Below are positions 50,813 through 59,295 of a DNA stretch of 64,000 nucleotides, piece after piece. The position numbers were made by a program, and so were the translations under genes. The notes beneath the pieces were generated by a model. It was not told the DNA's origin, searched no databases, and worked only from the letters and a program-made list of their open reading frames with translations. The stretch is taken from assembly GCA_017938695.1 (NCBI GenBank), contig JAGBBA010000049.1, positions 1 through 64,000 of the forward strand. Direction: 5' to 3'. Position 1 is the stretch's first letter; every line of letters starts with the position of its first letter. Source of the stretch: Clostridia bacterium. GTDB taxonomy: Bacteria > Bacillota > Clostridia > Christensenellales > Aristaeellaceae.

Positions 50813-52858
50813 ATGGCGATCTTACCCATCCTGGTCTTTGGCCCCATGGTGATGGCAGCCGTGTGCTACCTGATCGGCCGCAAGTCCAAACAGGGCCGCG
50901 ACCTGGCTGTTGCCCTCACCGGCATGGCCACCTTCGCCCTTTGCGCACTCACCTGGAACAGCGAAGCCTCCTTCTCCCTGGAGGGCTTCTGCGGCCTGGG
51001 CCTGCACCTGAAGGTGGACGGCTTCCGCAGCCTGTACGCTTGCATCGCGGCCTTCATGTGGATGATGAGCGGCATCTTCTCCCACGAATATTTCGCCCAT
51101 TACCACAACCGCAACCGGTACTTCTTCTTCAACCTGATGACCCTGGGAGCCACCCTGGGCGTGTTCCTCTCCGATGATCTGTACACCACCTTCATCTTCT
51201 TTGAGATCATGTCCCTGACCAGCTACACCTGGGTCGCCCAGGAGGAGACCCCCGGTGCCATGCGCGCCGCCGCCACCTACCTGGCCGTGGCCGTCATTGG
51301 CGGTCTCACCACCCTGATGGGCCTGTTCCTCATCTGGCACGAGCTGGGCACGCTGTCCTTCACCGGCATCCGCGAGGTCATGGCCACCTATCAGGGCAAC
51401 ATCACCCTGGCGGTGTGGCTCACCCTGGTGGGCTTTGCCGCCAAGGCTGGCTTGTTCCCGCTGCACATCTGGCTGCCCAAGGCCCATCCCGTGGCCCCGG
51501 CCCCGGCCAGTGCGCTGCTCTCCGGCATTCTCACCAAGAGCGGCGTGTTCGGCCTGATCGTCATCTGCGCCAACCTGATGCCCCACAACGCGGCCTTCGG
51601 CAATGCGCTGTTGGTGCTGGCTGTGATCACCATGTTCCTGGGCGCGCTGCTGGCCCTGTTCTCCGTTGACCTCAAGCGCACCCTGGCCTGCTCCTCCATG
51701 AGCCAGATCGGCTTCATCACCGTGGGTCTTTCCATGATGGTGCTTCTGGGCGAGGATGGTTCCCTGGCCGCCTACGGCACCGTGATGCACATGATGAACC
51801 ACTCCCTCATCAAGCTGGTGCTGTTCATGGCCGCCGGCGTGGTGTACATGAACCTGCACAAGCTGGATCTGAACGAGATCCGCGGCTTTGGCCGCAAGAA
51901 GCCGGTGCTGCACATCGCCTTCCTGCTGGGTGCGCTGAGTATCGGCTGCATTCCGCCCATCGGCAGCGGCTACAACTCCAAGAGCCTTCTGCACGAAGCC
52001 ATTCTGGAACTGGTGCACCACCTGGAGGCCCACGGTCACTCCGCCCTGCCCTACCGCATCACAGAGATCCTGTTCCTGATCAGCGGCGGCCTCACCGTGG
52101 CTTACATGACCAAGCTGTACATCTGCATCTTCTGGGAAAAGAACCCCGTTCACCAGGAAAAGTACGACGGCATGAAGCACTACATCAGCAAGACCTCCGC
52201 GCTGGTGCTGCTGCTAAGCAGCCTTGTCCTCCCCTTCCTGGGCGCGCTGCCGGAGATGCTCATGACCCCCGTGGGCGTGCGCTCCGCAGCCTTCTTCGGC
52301 CAGGAGGTGCTGCACCATGAGATCCCCTACTTCGGCGCGGCCAACCTGATCGGTGCAGCCCAGAGCATCGGCATCGGCCTGGTGGTGTACTTCGCCATCG
52401 TTCGCCCCCTGCTGATGAAAAAGGTGGACGGCGTGCGCGTCTACGTCAACCGCTGGCCCGCCTGGCTCGACCTGGAGAACGCGGTGTACCGCCCCATTCT
52501 GCTGGACTTCCTGCCCGGCCTGATCGTGGGTGCGGTGCGCTTCCTCTGCGAGCTGCCGGAGCGCATCGTTCTCTTTCTGCGCGGCACCGCCTTCCGCAAG
52601 CGCCAGAAGCTGCACCCCGTGCCCGTGGGCAATCGCATCACCTACGGCATTGGCACCGCACTGAACAGCATCGCCGTCGCCCTGAACGCCACCTTCCTGC
52701 GCAACCGTCCCCTGCGTACCGACTTTGAGTACGTGCTGGACGCCTCCTGGCGCGAGCTGACCCAGGGCACCCACCGCATCACCGCCAGCATGTCCTTCGG
52801 CCTGCTGCTGATGTGCATCGGCCTGTTCATCACCTGCATGTACCTGCTGCGGCAGTGA
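50813..52858 (+). CDS. Proton-conducting antiporter-like subunit 4 (long, HyfB/MrpA-like)
   Basis: 681 residues, the longest of the four. The first 480 form the usual core with E131 (FFEIMS), K211 (AAKAGLFPLHIWLPKAHP) and K242 (ILTKSG); the helix-12 lysine lies in GYNSKSLL. The last 200 residues hold further helices and an amphipathic region (YRPILLDFLPGLIVGAVRFLCELPER), perhaps a lateral helix like that of NuoL but shorter. Its core is most like HyfB/MrpA-type subunits. Last gene of the operon, ending before a multi-hairpin repeat with a terminator. Confidence 0.87.
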   Translation: MAILPILVFGPMVMAAVCYLIGRKSKQGRDLAVALTGMATFALCALTWNSEASFSLEGFCGLGLHLKVDGFRSLYACIAAFMWMMSGIFSHEYFAHYHNRNRYFFFNLMTLGATLGVFLSDDLYTTFIFFEIMSLTSYTWVAQEETPGAMRAAATYLAVAVIGGLTTLMGLFLIWHELGTLSFTGIREVMATYQGNITLAVWLTLVGFAAKAGLFPLHIWLPKAHPVAPAPASALLSGILTKSGVFGLIVICANLMPHNAAFGNALLVLAVITMFLGALLALFSVDLKRTLACSSMSQIGFITVGLSMMVLLGEDGSLAAYGTVMHMMNHSLIKLVLFMAAGVVYMNLHKLDLNEIRGFGRKKPVLHIAFLLGALSIGCIPPIGSGYNSKSLLHEAILELVHHLEAHGHSALPYRITEILFLISGGLTVAYMTKLYICIFWEKNPVHQEKYDGMKHYISKTSALVLLLSSLVLPFLGALPEMLMTPVGVRSAAFFGQEVLHHEIPYFGAANLIGAAQSIGIGLVVYFAIVRPLLMKKVDGVRVYVNRWPAWLDLENAVYRPILLDFLPGLIVGAVRFLCELPERIVLFLRGTAFRKRQKLHPVPVGNRITYGIGTALNSIAVALNATFLRNRPLRTDFEYVLDASWRELTQGTHRITASMSFGLLLMCIGLFITCMYLLRQ

Positions 52859-52859
52859 C

Positions 52860-53040
52860 CAAAGGGGACGTTGTCCCCTCTGGACTCCCCTACCCAAGGG
52901 CTCTGCCCTTGGGGATCCCGCGAAGGGCCGTTCGGCCCTTTCGAAACCCATTCTGCGAAAGCAGAGTGGGTTTTTCTTTTGCAGGGGTCACGGCGCAGGG
53001 TCTTCGACCCGTTTCATTCGGTCGCGCCGCGACCGGGGTA
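52860..53040. repeat. Multi-hairpin dispersed repeat, copy B, with extra tail
   Basis: Stem-loops in series: AGGGGAC-GTT-GTCCCCT, CCAAGGGC-TCT-GCCCTTGG, GAAGGGCC-GTTC-GGCCCTTTC, then a terminator (52944-52980). The linker GATCCCGCGAAGGG and GCCCTTTCGAAACCC match copy A (31988-32098). The tail has GGGTCACGGCGC (also in copy C), GGGTC-TTC-GACCC and CGGTCGC-GCC-GCGACCG. No gene lies in the spacer. Confidence 0.75.
52944..52980 (+). terminator. Intrinsic terminator of the Mrp-like operon
   Basis: CCCATTCTGC and GCAGAGTGGG pair around a GAAA loop (52947-52956 with 52961-52970, one G-T pair), with TTTTTCTTTT after. Confidence 0.88.
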
Positions 53041-53121
53041 AACTACTTTTTTTGCAGGAAGTTGGGGGCTTTGGCACGAATTTCTACATTATAGACGTAT
53101 GATAGATAGAGGGGTGATGAT

Positions 53122-54162
53122 ATGTTCCGCAAATGGATGGCTTTCCTGCTATGTTTCATGCTTTGGACAGGAGTGGCCCAGGGAGCGCAGCTGCTGGATG
53201 ACGGCGGTGCGCGGACGGATGGCCTGGTGGCTCCCTTCAGCGCGGTGAGCTTTACGGGTTCACGGGCTGAGGCAGTGCTGGACGACAATCCCTACACCTG
53301 CTGGTCGCGGCCCACCAATATAGATGCGGCAGCGATGGATCTGGTGCTGACGGTGTCACAGCCTGCTCTGACTGCCATCTGGGTGCGCAGCGGCAATCAG
53401 AATTCCGAGTGGGATTATCATGCCCATGCCCGGCCCAGCATCCTGCATGTGGCGGTGTCCTACCTGCAAAACGATGTGATGTACGCCAACACCTACCGCT
53501 ACGCGCTGACGGACGTGTACCAGCCGGACGTCAACAGCCTCACCTGGCGCGACGGCTACCAGTGCCTGCAGCTGCCGGTGGCGGTGCACAATGTGCAGTC
53601 CATCAGCCTGACGGTGGAGGAATTCATCCCCGGCAATGCGCTGGATATTCTTTGCATTTCGGACATCCTGCTCTCCGGCGGCCAGCCTGCCGCGCAGCAG
53701 CCAGCCTTCCAGCCCATCGAAACCAAGCTGCTCATGCGCATGGCCACACGCTCAGGCCCCAGCACCTCCTATGAGGGCCTGGGCTCCTATTTCAAGGAAG
53801 GCCACGACGTCAAGGTGCTTTCCCTGTGCTATGACAACGGCGGCACGCCCTGGGTGCAGGTGGAATTCACCTACCAGAACCGCCTCCGCCGCGCCTACAC
53901 GGGCCTCAAGCGCGTTGACGTGGACGAAGCCCTGCTGCCCCGCGAGGAATGCCTGGGCGAAGCCACCCTGACGCAGGACGTCACACCCCGTTACGGCCCC
54001 GGCACATCCTACGCCGCCCGCAACCTGACCCTGCCTGCCGGACAGTTCGGCTTCGTGTATAACCAGGAGGGCGAATGGGCGCAGTTTGAATACTACGACG
54101 AAGAAGCCTCGGTTTACCGCCGCGTGTGGGTCATGCAAAACACACTGCAAGCCTCCTACTGA
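53122..54162 (+). CDS. Secreted protein with discoidin-like and two SH3b-like domains
   Basis: 346 residues with a signal peptide (FRKWMAFLLCFMLWTGVAQGA, cleavage about 22). Residues 30-185 resemble an F5/8-type-C (discoidin) sandwich (AEAVLDDNPYTCWSRPTN, LVLTVSQPALTAIWVRSG, SLTVEEFIPGNALDILCISDILL), a fold that binds glycans or lipids. Two SH3b-like domains follow (about 205-270 and 280-345) with MATRSGPSTSYEGLGSYF and DVTPRYGPGTSYAARN, as in proteins that bind cell-wall peptides. No catalytic domain is seen. It probably acts at the cell surface as a binding protein. Confidence 0.78.
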   Translation: MFRKWMAFLLCFMLWTGVAQGAQLLDDGGARTDGLVAPFSAVSFTGSRAEAVLDDNPYTCWSRPTNIDAAAMDLVLTVSQPALTAIWVRSGNQNSEWDYHAHARPSILHVAVSYLQNDVMYANTYRYALTDVYQPDVNSLTWRDGYQCLQLPVAVHNVQSISLTVEEFIPGNALDILCISDILLSGGQPAAQQPAFQPIETKLLMRMATRSGPSTSYEGLGSYFKEGHDVKVLSLCYDNGGTPWVQVEFTYQNRLRRAYTGLKRVDVDEALLPREECLGEATLTQDVTPRYGPGTSYAARNLTLPAGQFGFVYNQEGEWAQFEYYDEEASVYRRVWVMQNTLQASY

Positions 54163-54170
54163 TCCCAACA

Positions 54171-54207
54171 AAAAAGACGAGCATCCACACCGGATACTCG
54201 TCTTTTT
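54171..54207 (+). terminator. Intrinsic terminator of the discoidin/SH3b gene
   Basis: A 16-bp stem with one mismatch (54171-54186 with 54192-54207) around AAAAAGACGAG/CTCGTCTTTTT, ending in TTTTT. Confidence 0.88.
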
Positions 54208-54493
54208 CATTTGTCTGAATACAGGCCACCGTTCCCCCCAAGCCCCTGCGGCTGTCGCTCAAGCCGCAAAGAAACAATGCGGCGACTTTGCAGGGGATTG
54301 CTTCCGCGCAAGCGGAAATTCAGGCAATCCTCTGCAACGGAGCCGCCCCGCATGACAGCCGCTCGACCTGCCCCAAAAGGAGCGAGGGGGTCCGGGGGGA
54401 AGCGTAATCGCTTCCCCCCGGCGGCTTTGCGCCGCTTTCGACGCGCGAAAGCGGCCCCCTGCAACAAACAAGCACTGTCCCTTATCAAAATAC
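54208..54493. repeat. Gene-free spacer with nested hairpins
   Basis: No credible gene. Main structures are CCCCTGCGGC../..GCAGGGG, CGGGGGGAAGCG/CGCTTCCCCCCG (about 54395-54421, a 4-base loop), and GCCGCTTTCG/CGAAAGCGGC (about 54430-54453). It lies after a plus-strand terminator and beyond the end of the minus-strand LCP gene, so it may end that operon. It shares the TTCCGC..AAGCGGAA stem with 3776-4119. Confidence 0.6.
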
Positions 54494-55462
54494 TTATTGC
54501 AGATTGAAGAACTCCCTCAGCGTCTGCTGATTCTTTTTCAAATGAGGCTTGATCACCGCCATCTCATCAACCGTGGTATGGCTGTACGCCCCCTCCACCG
54601 GAATGGAAATCGTCTCAAACACCGCATTCTTGCAGCGCAATGCCAGCGGAATCAAATCCACCGCGTCGGCAAAGGTCAGGTCAGTCTGCACCGCATCCAT
54701 GTTCTGCAAGATCAGCATGGAGATTTCCGCCATGCTCAGCTGCGTCACCTTGCGGAAGGCGGCTTCCAGCACCTTGCGCTGGCGGCCCGTGCGCTGAAAA
54801 TCCCCGTCGATCTTGCGAATTCGGCTGAAGCACAACGCCTGCTTGCCCGTCAGATTCACCAGGCCGCTTTCATTCAGCAGCTGGTCGCTTTCCGCATCGC
54901 CGATCTTCACATTGTAGAATTTCAGGATGCTGTTCACCTGCTTGCGCTCCGCCTCGCTGACCTCCACCTCCACGCCGCCAATGGCGTCGATCACCTTCAC
55001 CAGCCGCTCGAAGTTCACTTCCACATAGGCATCCGCCGTCACGCCGAAGTTGCTTTCCAGCGTCTTGCGCAACAGCTCATGACCGCCCCAGATGTAGCTG
55101 GCGTTGATCCGGTTGCTGCCCTTTCCCGGGATCTTCACATACATATCCCGAAGGAAGGACGCCAGGCGGATGGTCTTGCTGTCGCCGTCCACCTGCACCA
55201 GAATGGTGGTGTCGCTGCGGCCCCGGTTGTCGTCGTCATAAGCGTCGCTGCCCACCAGCAGAATGGTATAGGTGTTGTCCGCCGGCATAGGGATATCCTC
55301 CGGCAGCACCAGAAAGCCGGAGTTGTCCTCCTCGCCTTCCTCGGGCATTTCAGCCATCATGTCCAGCAGTTCATCGGCGGTGTAGTCCGCCATATTCTCC
55401 GCACTGGCCAGGCACAGCGGCAGGAGCAAACACATCAGCAGGCATAGTAATCTTTTGGGCAT
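54494..55462 (-). CDS. LytR-CpsA-Psr (LCP) family wall-polymer ligase
   Basis: 322 residues with a signal sequence or anchor (PKRLLCLLMCLLLPLCLASA) and an LCP domain. Typical are ILLVGSDAYDDDNRGRSDTTILVQVD, IRLASFLRDMYVKIPG and RINASYIWGGHELLRKTLE, then AIGGVEVEV and LCFSRIRKIDGDFQRTGRQRKVL, carrying the arginines and aspartates that bind polyprenyl diphosphate. LCP proteins attach teichoic acids or capsules to peptidoglycan outside the membrane. Third gene of the cca-CDF-LCP run, 12 bases after the CDF gene. GGAGG four bases before the ATG. Confidence 0.9.
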   Translation of the reverse strand: MPKRLLCLLMCLLLPLCLASAENMADYTADELLDMMAEMPEEGEEDNSGFLVLPEDIPMPADNTYTILLVGSDAYDDDNRGRSDTTILVQVDGDSKTIRLASFLRDMYVKIPGKGSNRINASYIWGGHELLRKTLESNFGVTADAYVEVNFERLVKVIDAIGGVEVEVSEAERKQVNSILKFYNVKIGDAESDQLLNESGLVNLTGKQALCFSRIRKIDGDFQRTGRQRKVLEAAFRKVTQLSMAEISMLILQNMDAVQTDLTFADAVDLIPLALRCKNAVFETISIPVEGAYSHTTVDEMAVIKPHLKKNQQTLREFFNLQ

Positions 55463-55474
55463 GGGCCCTCCTTT

Positions 55475-56626
55475 TCAGCCGTTGGCATGATAATAATCAA
55501 TATCGAAGTGGATCACGCAGTTGTGCCGGGGATCCAGCTTTTTCGCTGCGTCGCAGATGCGCTGGCGCAGCGCGGCGGTATCGCCGTATTCCAGGGGCAG
55601 GGCCACATCGAACACCAGGTTGATCTGTTCCACGCCGGGCACACGGCGCAGGTCGTGGAGCATCAGGCCTTCCTCGGCCAGCATGGTAGACAGATGCTCG
55701 CGGACGCACTCGGTCTCCGGGTCGTCGGTGGTGATGGGGTCCATATGGATGCACACGATGATGTTCAGCTTCTCGGCAATTTCCTGCTCGGCGCGGTCGA
55801 TGATCTCGTGCAGCTCGATCAGGCTGCCGTCCATGGGCACCTCCGCATGCAGCGAAGCAATGCATCGGCCGGGGCCGTAGTCGTGCACCATCAGGTCGTG
55901 CACGCCCAGGATGTGGTCGTAGGCCAGCACCATGTCGTAGATTTTCCGGCCCAGCTCCTTGTCCGGCACGCCGCCCAGCAGATGGTCGATGGTCTCCCGG
56001 CACACGTCAAAGCCGGCCTTGAAGATCAGCAGAGCCACGATCAGGCCCATCCAGCCGTCCACAGACCAGCCCATGATGTGCCCGGCCAGCATGCTGATGA
56101 GCACCGCCGAGGTGGCCAGCATGTCGGACAGGGAGTCCTTGCCTGCCGCCAGCAGCGACTGGGAGTCGATCATCTTGCCCACCGTCGTGTAGAAGCGGTA
56201 CAGCCAGCCCTTCATCAGCACGCTCACCAGCAGGATGATAAAGGGCACCCAGCCGAATTTCAGCAGGGCCGGGTTCATGATGCTGCCAATGGCGTCGCGC
56301 AGCAGCTCCACGCCCATCAACAGGATCAGCAGGCCCACACCCAGCGCACCGATGTACTCCAGGCGGCCGTGGCCGAAGGGATGATCCTTGTCCACAGGCT
56401 TCTGGGCCATGCGCATCGTCACCAGGGAAACCACGCTGCCCCCGGCATCGGAGAGGTTGTTCACCGCGTCCGCCGTCACAGCCACCGAGCCGGTCAGCGT
56501 GCCCACGACGAACTTCATCACCGCCAGCAGCACATTGACCACCACACCCGTGGCGGAACCCACCGTGCCGATCCTGGTGCGGTCATCCCCTTCATGGATC
56601 AAACGGCGCAAGAGCCACTTATTCAT
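55475..56626 (-). CDS. Cation diffusion facilitator (metal/proton exchanger)
   Basis: 383 residues, six helices plus a cytoplasmic domain. Metal-site pairs are visible in helix 2 (ADAVNNLSDAGGS) and helix 5 (AAGKDSLSDMLATS), both of the D-x3-D kind, as in Fe/Zn/Mn carriers of the FieF/MMT group. KPVDKDHPFGHGRLEYIG is the loop motif. The carboxy domain (about 210-380) is longer than usual, with a second ferredoxin-like part (IIVCIHMDPITTDDPETECVREHLS). The ATG at 56626 overlaps the cca stop (ATGA), so it is co-translated. It likely exports divalent metal ions using the proton gradient. Confidence 0.9.
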   Translation of the reverse strand: MNKWLLRRLIHEGDDRTRIGTVGSATGVVVNVLLAVMKFVVGTLTGSVAVTADAVNNLSDAGGSVVSLVTMRMAQKPVDKDHPFGHGRLEYIGALGVGLLILLMGVELLRDAIGSIMNPALLKFGWVPFIILLVSVLMKGWLYRFYTTVGKMIDSQSLLAAGKDSLSDMLATSAVLISMLAGHIMGWSVDGWMGLIVALLIFKAGFDVCRETIDHLLGGVPDKELGRKIYDMVLAYDHILGVHDLMVHDYGPGRCIASLHAEVPMDGSLIELHEIIDRAEQEIAEKLNIIVCIHMDPITTDDPETECVREHLSTMLAEEGLMLHDLRRVPGVEQINLVFDVALPLEYGDTAALRQRICDAAKKLDPRHNCVIHFDIDYYHANG

Positions 56627-57966
56627 CCCAGTTCCTCCAATTTCCATCGTTTTGCAGCAGAAAGCAGTGTTTCCCGGTCGTTGTCCAGGCGTTCTGCCAT
56701 CACTTCAGTCAACAGATAGTCCAGGCACTGCCCAATGGCCTTGCCCTTGCCCACACCGACCTGGATCAGATCGCCGCCGCGCACCGCCAGGTCCTTCAGC
56801 GTCACGCAGGGCTTGCTGTCGATCAGCTCCTGAAGGGCCTTGCGAATGGTGCCGATGCGGCTTTCGATCTCCTCCACCGTCAGCGTACCCTTGCCCATGG
56901 CATCGGCCCGCTGCACGTCGATGAGCTGCCACAGGGCTTCCTCGCCAAACTTGTTCAGCCGCCGCTTGAGCAGCGTCCGCTCGGTGGAAAGGGGCCAGTC
57001 GTGGCACTCCACCAGGGTCAGCACCAGGTCATGGGTGGCATTGTCCACCCGGAGGGCAGTAAGCACCTCCTCCGCGATCTGCCGGGATATTTTTTGATGG
57101 CCATGGGCGTGGCCCACGCCGTTATCATCCATGGTGAAGGCGGCGGGCTTGCCGCTGTCGTGCAGGAGCATGGTCAGCCGCAGCACCTCGCTGGGGGGCA
57201 CCGCCTCCACGCCGCGAACGGTATGCTCCCACACATCATAGCGGTGGAAGGGGGTGTGCTGCTCAAAGCCGACCATGGGGGCCAGCTGGGGCAGCACGGT
57301 GGTGATCACATCATGATAATCCCGCAGGATGCGCCCCACGCCCTTGCCGCACAAAAGCTTGCCCAGCTCCACGCGGATGCGCTCCGCCGCCACGCCATGA
57401 AGCGTTGCTTTCAGTGTATGCACCGCCTGAGCGGTATGTTCCTCAATGCTGAACCCGTAGGTGGACGCGAACCGCAGTGCCCGGAGGATGCGCAGCGCGT
57501 CCTCGTCAAAGCGGCGTTCGGGCTCGCCCACGCAGCGGATCACCCCGGCCACCAGGTCCTCCTGGCCGCCGAAGGCATCCACCAGCCCGGTTTCCGGGTG
57601 ATAGGCCATGGCATTCACCGTAAAGTCGCGGCGGGCCAGGTCTTCCCGGACGTCCGTCACAAAGGTCACAGCGTCGGGGTGACGGTGATCGGTATATTCC
57701 CCGTCCACACGGAAAGTGGTCACTTCATAGGGTTCATGGTCGATGACCACCGTCAGCGTACCGTGCTTGAGGCCGGTTTCCACCACGTGCTGGTCGCGGA
57801 AAATGGCCTGCATTTCCTCCGGCAGCGCAGAGGTGCAGATGTCCCAGTCGTTGGGGCGGATGCCCAGCAGGGAATCCCTCACGCAGCCGCCCACCGCATA
57901 GGCCTGGTGGCCGTGGGCGTTCAGCCGTTTGATGATCATCGCCGCGGCCCGGGGCAAATCGAACAT
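56623..57966 (-). CDS. cca: CCA tRNA nucleotidyltransferase with HD domain
   Basis: 447 residues. It adds or repairs the CCA end of tRNAs. The class II head is seen as YAVGGCVRDSLLGIRPNDWDICTSA (metal Asp pair), followed by RRDFTVNAMAYH and ERRFDEDALRILRALRFAS (template residues). An HD domain follows (MLLHDSGKPAAFTMDD). GTG at 57975 and ATG at 57966 are possible starts; the ATG is eight bases from AAGGAG and preferred. First gene of an operon with the CDF and LCP genes. Confidence 0.93.
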   Translation of the reverse strand: MFDLPRAAAMIIKRLNAHGHQAYAVGGCVRDSLLGIRPNDWDICTSALPEEMQAIFRDQHVVETGLKHGTLTVVIDHEPYEVTTFRVDGEYTDHRHPDAVTFVTDVREDLARRDFTVNAMAYHPETGLVDAFGGQEDLVAGVIRCVGEPERRFDEDALRILRALRFASTYGFSIEEHTAQAVHTLKATLHGVAAERIRVELGKLLCGKGVGRILRDYHDVITTVLPQLAPMVGFEQHTPFHRYDVWEHTVRGVEAVPPSEVLRLTMLLHDSGKPAAFTMDDNGVGHAHGHQKISRQIAEEVLTALRVDNATHDLVLTLVECHDWPLSTERTLLKRRLNKFGEEALWQLIDVQRADAMGKGTLTVEEIESRIGTIRKALQELIDSKPCVTLKDLAVRGGDLIQVGVGKGKAIGQCLDYLLTEVMAERLDNDRETLLSAAKRWKLEELG

Positions 57967-57989
57967 AAAACTCACTCCTTAACCGCTTT

Positions 57990-58018
57990 ATTATAATGTA
58001 AGAAAACCTTTCGCGCAA
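57990..58018 (-). promoter_or_regulatory. Sigma-A promoter of cca operon
   Basis: Minus-strand TTGCGC (58013-58018), 17-base spacer and a perfect TATAAT (57990-57995), 24 bases from the start. Confidence 0.8.
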
Positions 58019-58067
58019 GGCTGGGGAAAACACGCAAAAAAAGTTTGTGAAATTCATAAAAAAGTGA

Positions 58068-58096
58068 TTTACAATTTGCATGATCTGTGATAATAT
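58068..58096 (+). promoter_or_regulatory. Sigma-A promoter of the rpsM operon
   Basis: TTTACA (58068-58073), 17-base spacer, TAATAT (58091-58096). It lies about 355 bases before rpsM and is divergent from the cca promoter. Confidence 0.65.
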
Positions 58097-58451
58097 GAGA
58101 TGGTTACCAAGTATGCTCCATTGGTGGGCGGCTGCATGCGCATCCCCGCGCGTGTTCCATCAACAGCATAGGCGATAACAGCCAGGCACATCCCTCCGCA
58201 CCTTCCATAGCGGATGGACGTGTTAATCTGCGCTTGCTTTCACCAGGCGCAGGGCATGTCAGGCGGCTGACTCCTAAGGTCGCCTGATGGAGGAAAGCCT
58301 TTCTCCCCAACGGTTTCGGCTTTCCTTAACAAGGTTGCAGGCCGGGACAAATCCCCGGGAGTGGGTTGCTCCCGTCAGGATTGTGAAAAGCCTGCGTCTT
58401 CCGTTCCCCGGCCCAAAGGGCCACAGCACAATTTGGAGGTGTATTCAATCC
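58097..58451 (+). promoter_or_regulatory. Long structured leader before rpsM
   Basis: No gene is convincing in these 355 bases. Several stems can be drawn: CTGCGC/GCGCAG (58228-58233, 58247-58252), TCAGGCG/CGCCTGA (58259-58265, 58281-58287), AGGAAAGCC/GGCTTTCCT (58291-58299, 58318-58326) and GCAGGC/GCCTGC (58337-58342, 58390-58395), which encloses two mutually exclusive hairpins, CCGGG/CCCGG (58342-58346, 58354-58358) and GGGAG/CTCCC (58357-58361, 58369-58373). The ribosome site GGAGG (58435-58439) is 12 bases from the ATG. This looks like an autoregulatory ribosomal-protein leader, perhaps bound by S4. It does not match the riboswitch motifs I know. Confidence 0.55.
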
Positions 58452-58829
58452 ATGGCACGCATTGCGGGCGTAGACCTGCCCAGAGAAAAGCGCGTTGAGA
58501 TCGGCCTGACCTATATCTACGGTATTGGTCTGACGACCTCTCAGAAGATGCTCGAGGAAGTCGGCATCAATCCCGACACCCGAGTGAAGGATCTCTCCGA
58601 GAACGAGATCAGCAAGCTGCGTGACTACATCGAGCACAACCTGAAGGTAGAAGGTGACCTGCGTCGTGAGGTGTCCCTGAACATCAAGCGACTGATGGAA
58701 ATCGGCTGCTATCGTGGTGTTCGTCATCGTCGTGGCCTGCCCGTTCGTGGTCAGAACACCAAGCAGAATGCTCGTACCCGCAAGGGTCCCAAGAAGACCA
58801 TTGCTGGCAAGAAGAAGGCCGGTAAGTAA
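58452..58829 (+). CDS. rpsM: Ribosomal protein S13
   Basis: 125 residues starting with the standard [26 protein letters not shown] and ending in the lysine-rich [23 protein letters not shown] that reaches the tRNA sites. It sits in the 30S head. An in-frame ATG at 58287 gives a 55-residue extension unrelated to S13 and without ribosome site, so it is rejected. First gene of the operon here; in most Clostridia infA and rpmJ precede it, but they are absent. Confidence 0.97.
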   Translation: MARIAGVDLPREKRVEIGLTYIYGIGLTTSQKMLEEVGINPDTRVKDLSENEISKLRDYIEHNLKVEGDLRREVSLNIKRLMEIGCYRGVRHRRGLPVRGQNTKQNARTRKGPKKTIAGKKKAGK

Positions 58830-58869
58830 TTAACCGAGCCGACCGAAATGAAAATCGGAGGGAAAATCA

Positions 58870-59271
58870 ATGGCACCCAAGCAGAAGCTTAAGAAGGTTG
58901 TGCGCAAGCGCAAGGAGCGCAAGCTGGTCGAGCGCGGCGCTGCCCATATCCGTTCTTCTTTCAACAACACCATCGTGACCATCACCGATACGCAGGGCAA
59001 CGCCCTGTCCTGGGCCTCCGCTGGCGGTCTGGGTTTCCGTGGCAGCAAGAAGTCTACTCCCTTTGCTGCTCAGACGGCCGCTGAGACTGCCGCCAAGGCC
59101 GCTATGGAATACGGCCTGAAGACCGTCGAAGTGTACGTGAAGGGCCCCGGCTCCGGCCGTGAGGCTGCCATCCGTGCCCTGCAGGCTGCGGGTCTGGATG
59201 TGAACATGATCAAGGACGTGACGCCCATCCCCCACAATGGCTGCCGTCCGCCCAAGCGCCGTCGCGTGTAA
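58870..59271 (+). CDS. rpsK: Ribosomal protein S11
   Basis: 133 residues with the family blocks [27 protein letters not shown] and [18 protein letters not shown], then [18 protein letters not shown]. It lies in the 30S platform near the mRNA exit. CGGAGGG precedes the ATG. Forty bases separate it from rpsM. Confidence 0.97.
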   Translation: MAPKQKLKKVVRKRKERKLVERGAAHIRSSFNNTIVTITDTQGNALSWASAGGLGFRGSKKSTPFAAQTAAETAAKAAMEYGLKTVEVYVKGPGSGREAAIRALQAAGLDVNMIKDVTPIPHNGCRPPKRRRV

Positions 59272-59295
59272 GGTAACGAAGGAGGACTTAGAACA

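Noticed and set aside
54208-54493. Plus- and minus-strand open frames of 70-98 codons after the discoidin/SH3b gene
   Set aside because: They run through perfect inverted repeats, have Arg/Pro-rich artefact composition and no ribosome sites.
58287-58451. In-frame amino-terminal extension of S13 from an upstream ATG
   Set aside because: The ATG lacks a ribosome site and sits in a hairpin. The extension matches nothing in S13, while MARIAGV with GGAGG upstream is the standard start.
58097-58451. RNase P RNA or another housekeeping RNA in the rpsM leader, suggested by GGAGGAAAGCC and the length
   Set aside because: The universal RNase P segments are otherwise missing and the element lies in the wrong position relative to the 3' end. 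No tmRNA tag frame or SRP core was seen either.
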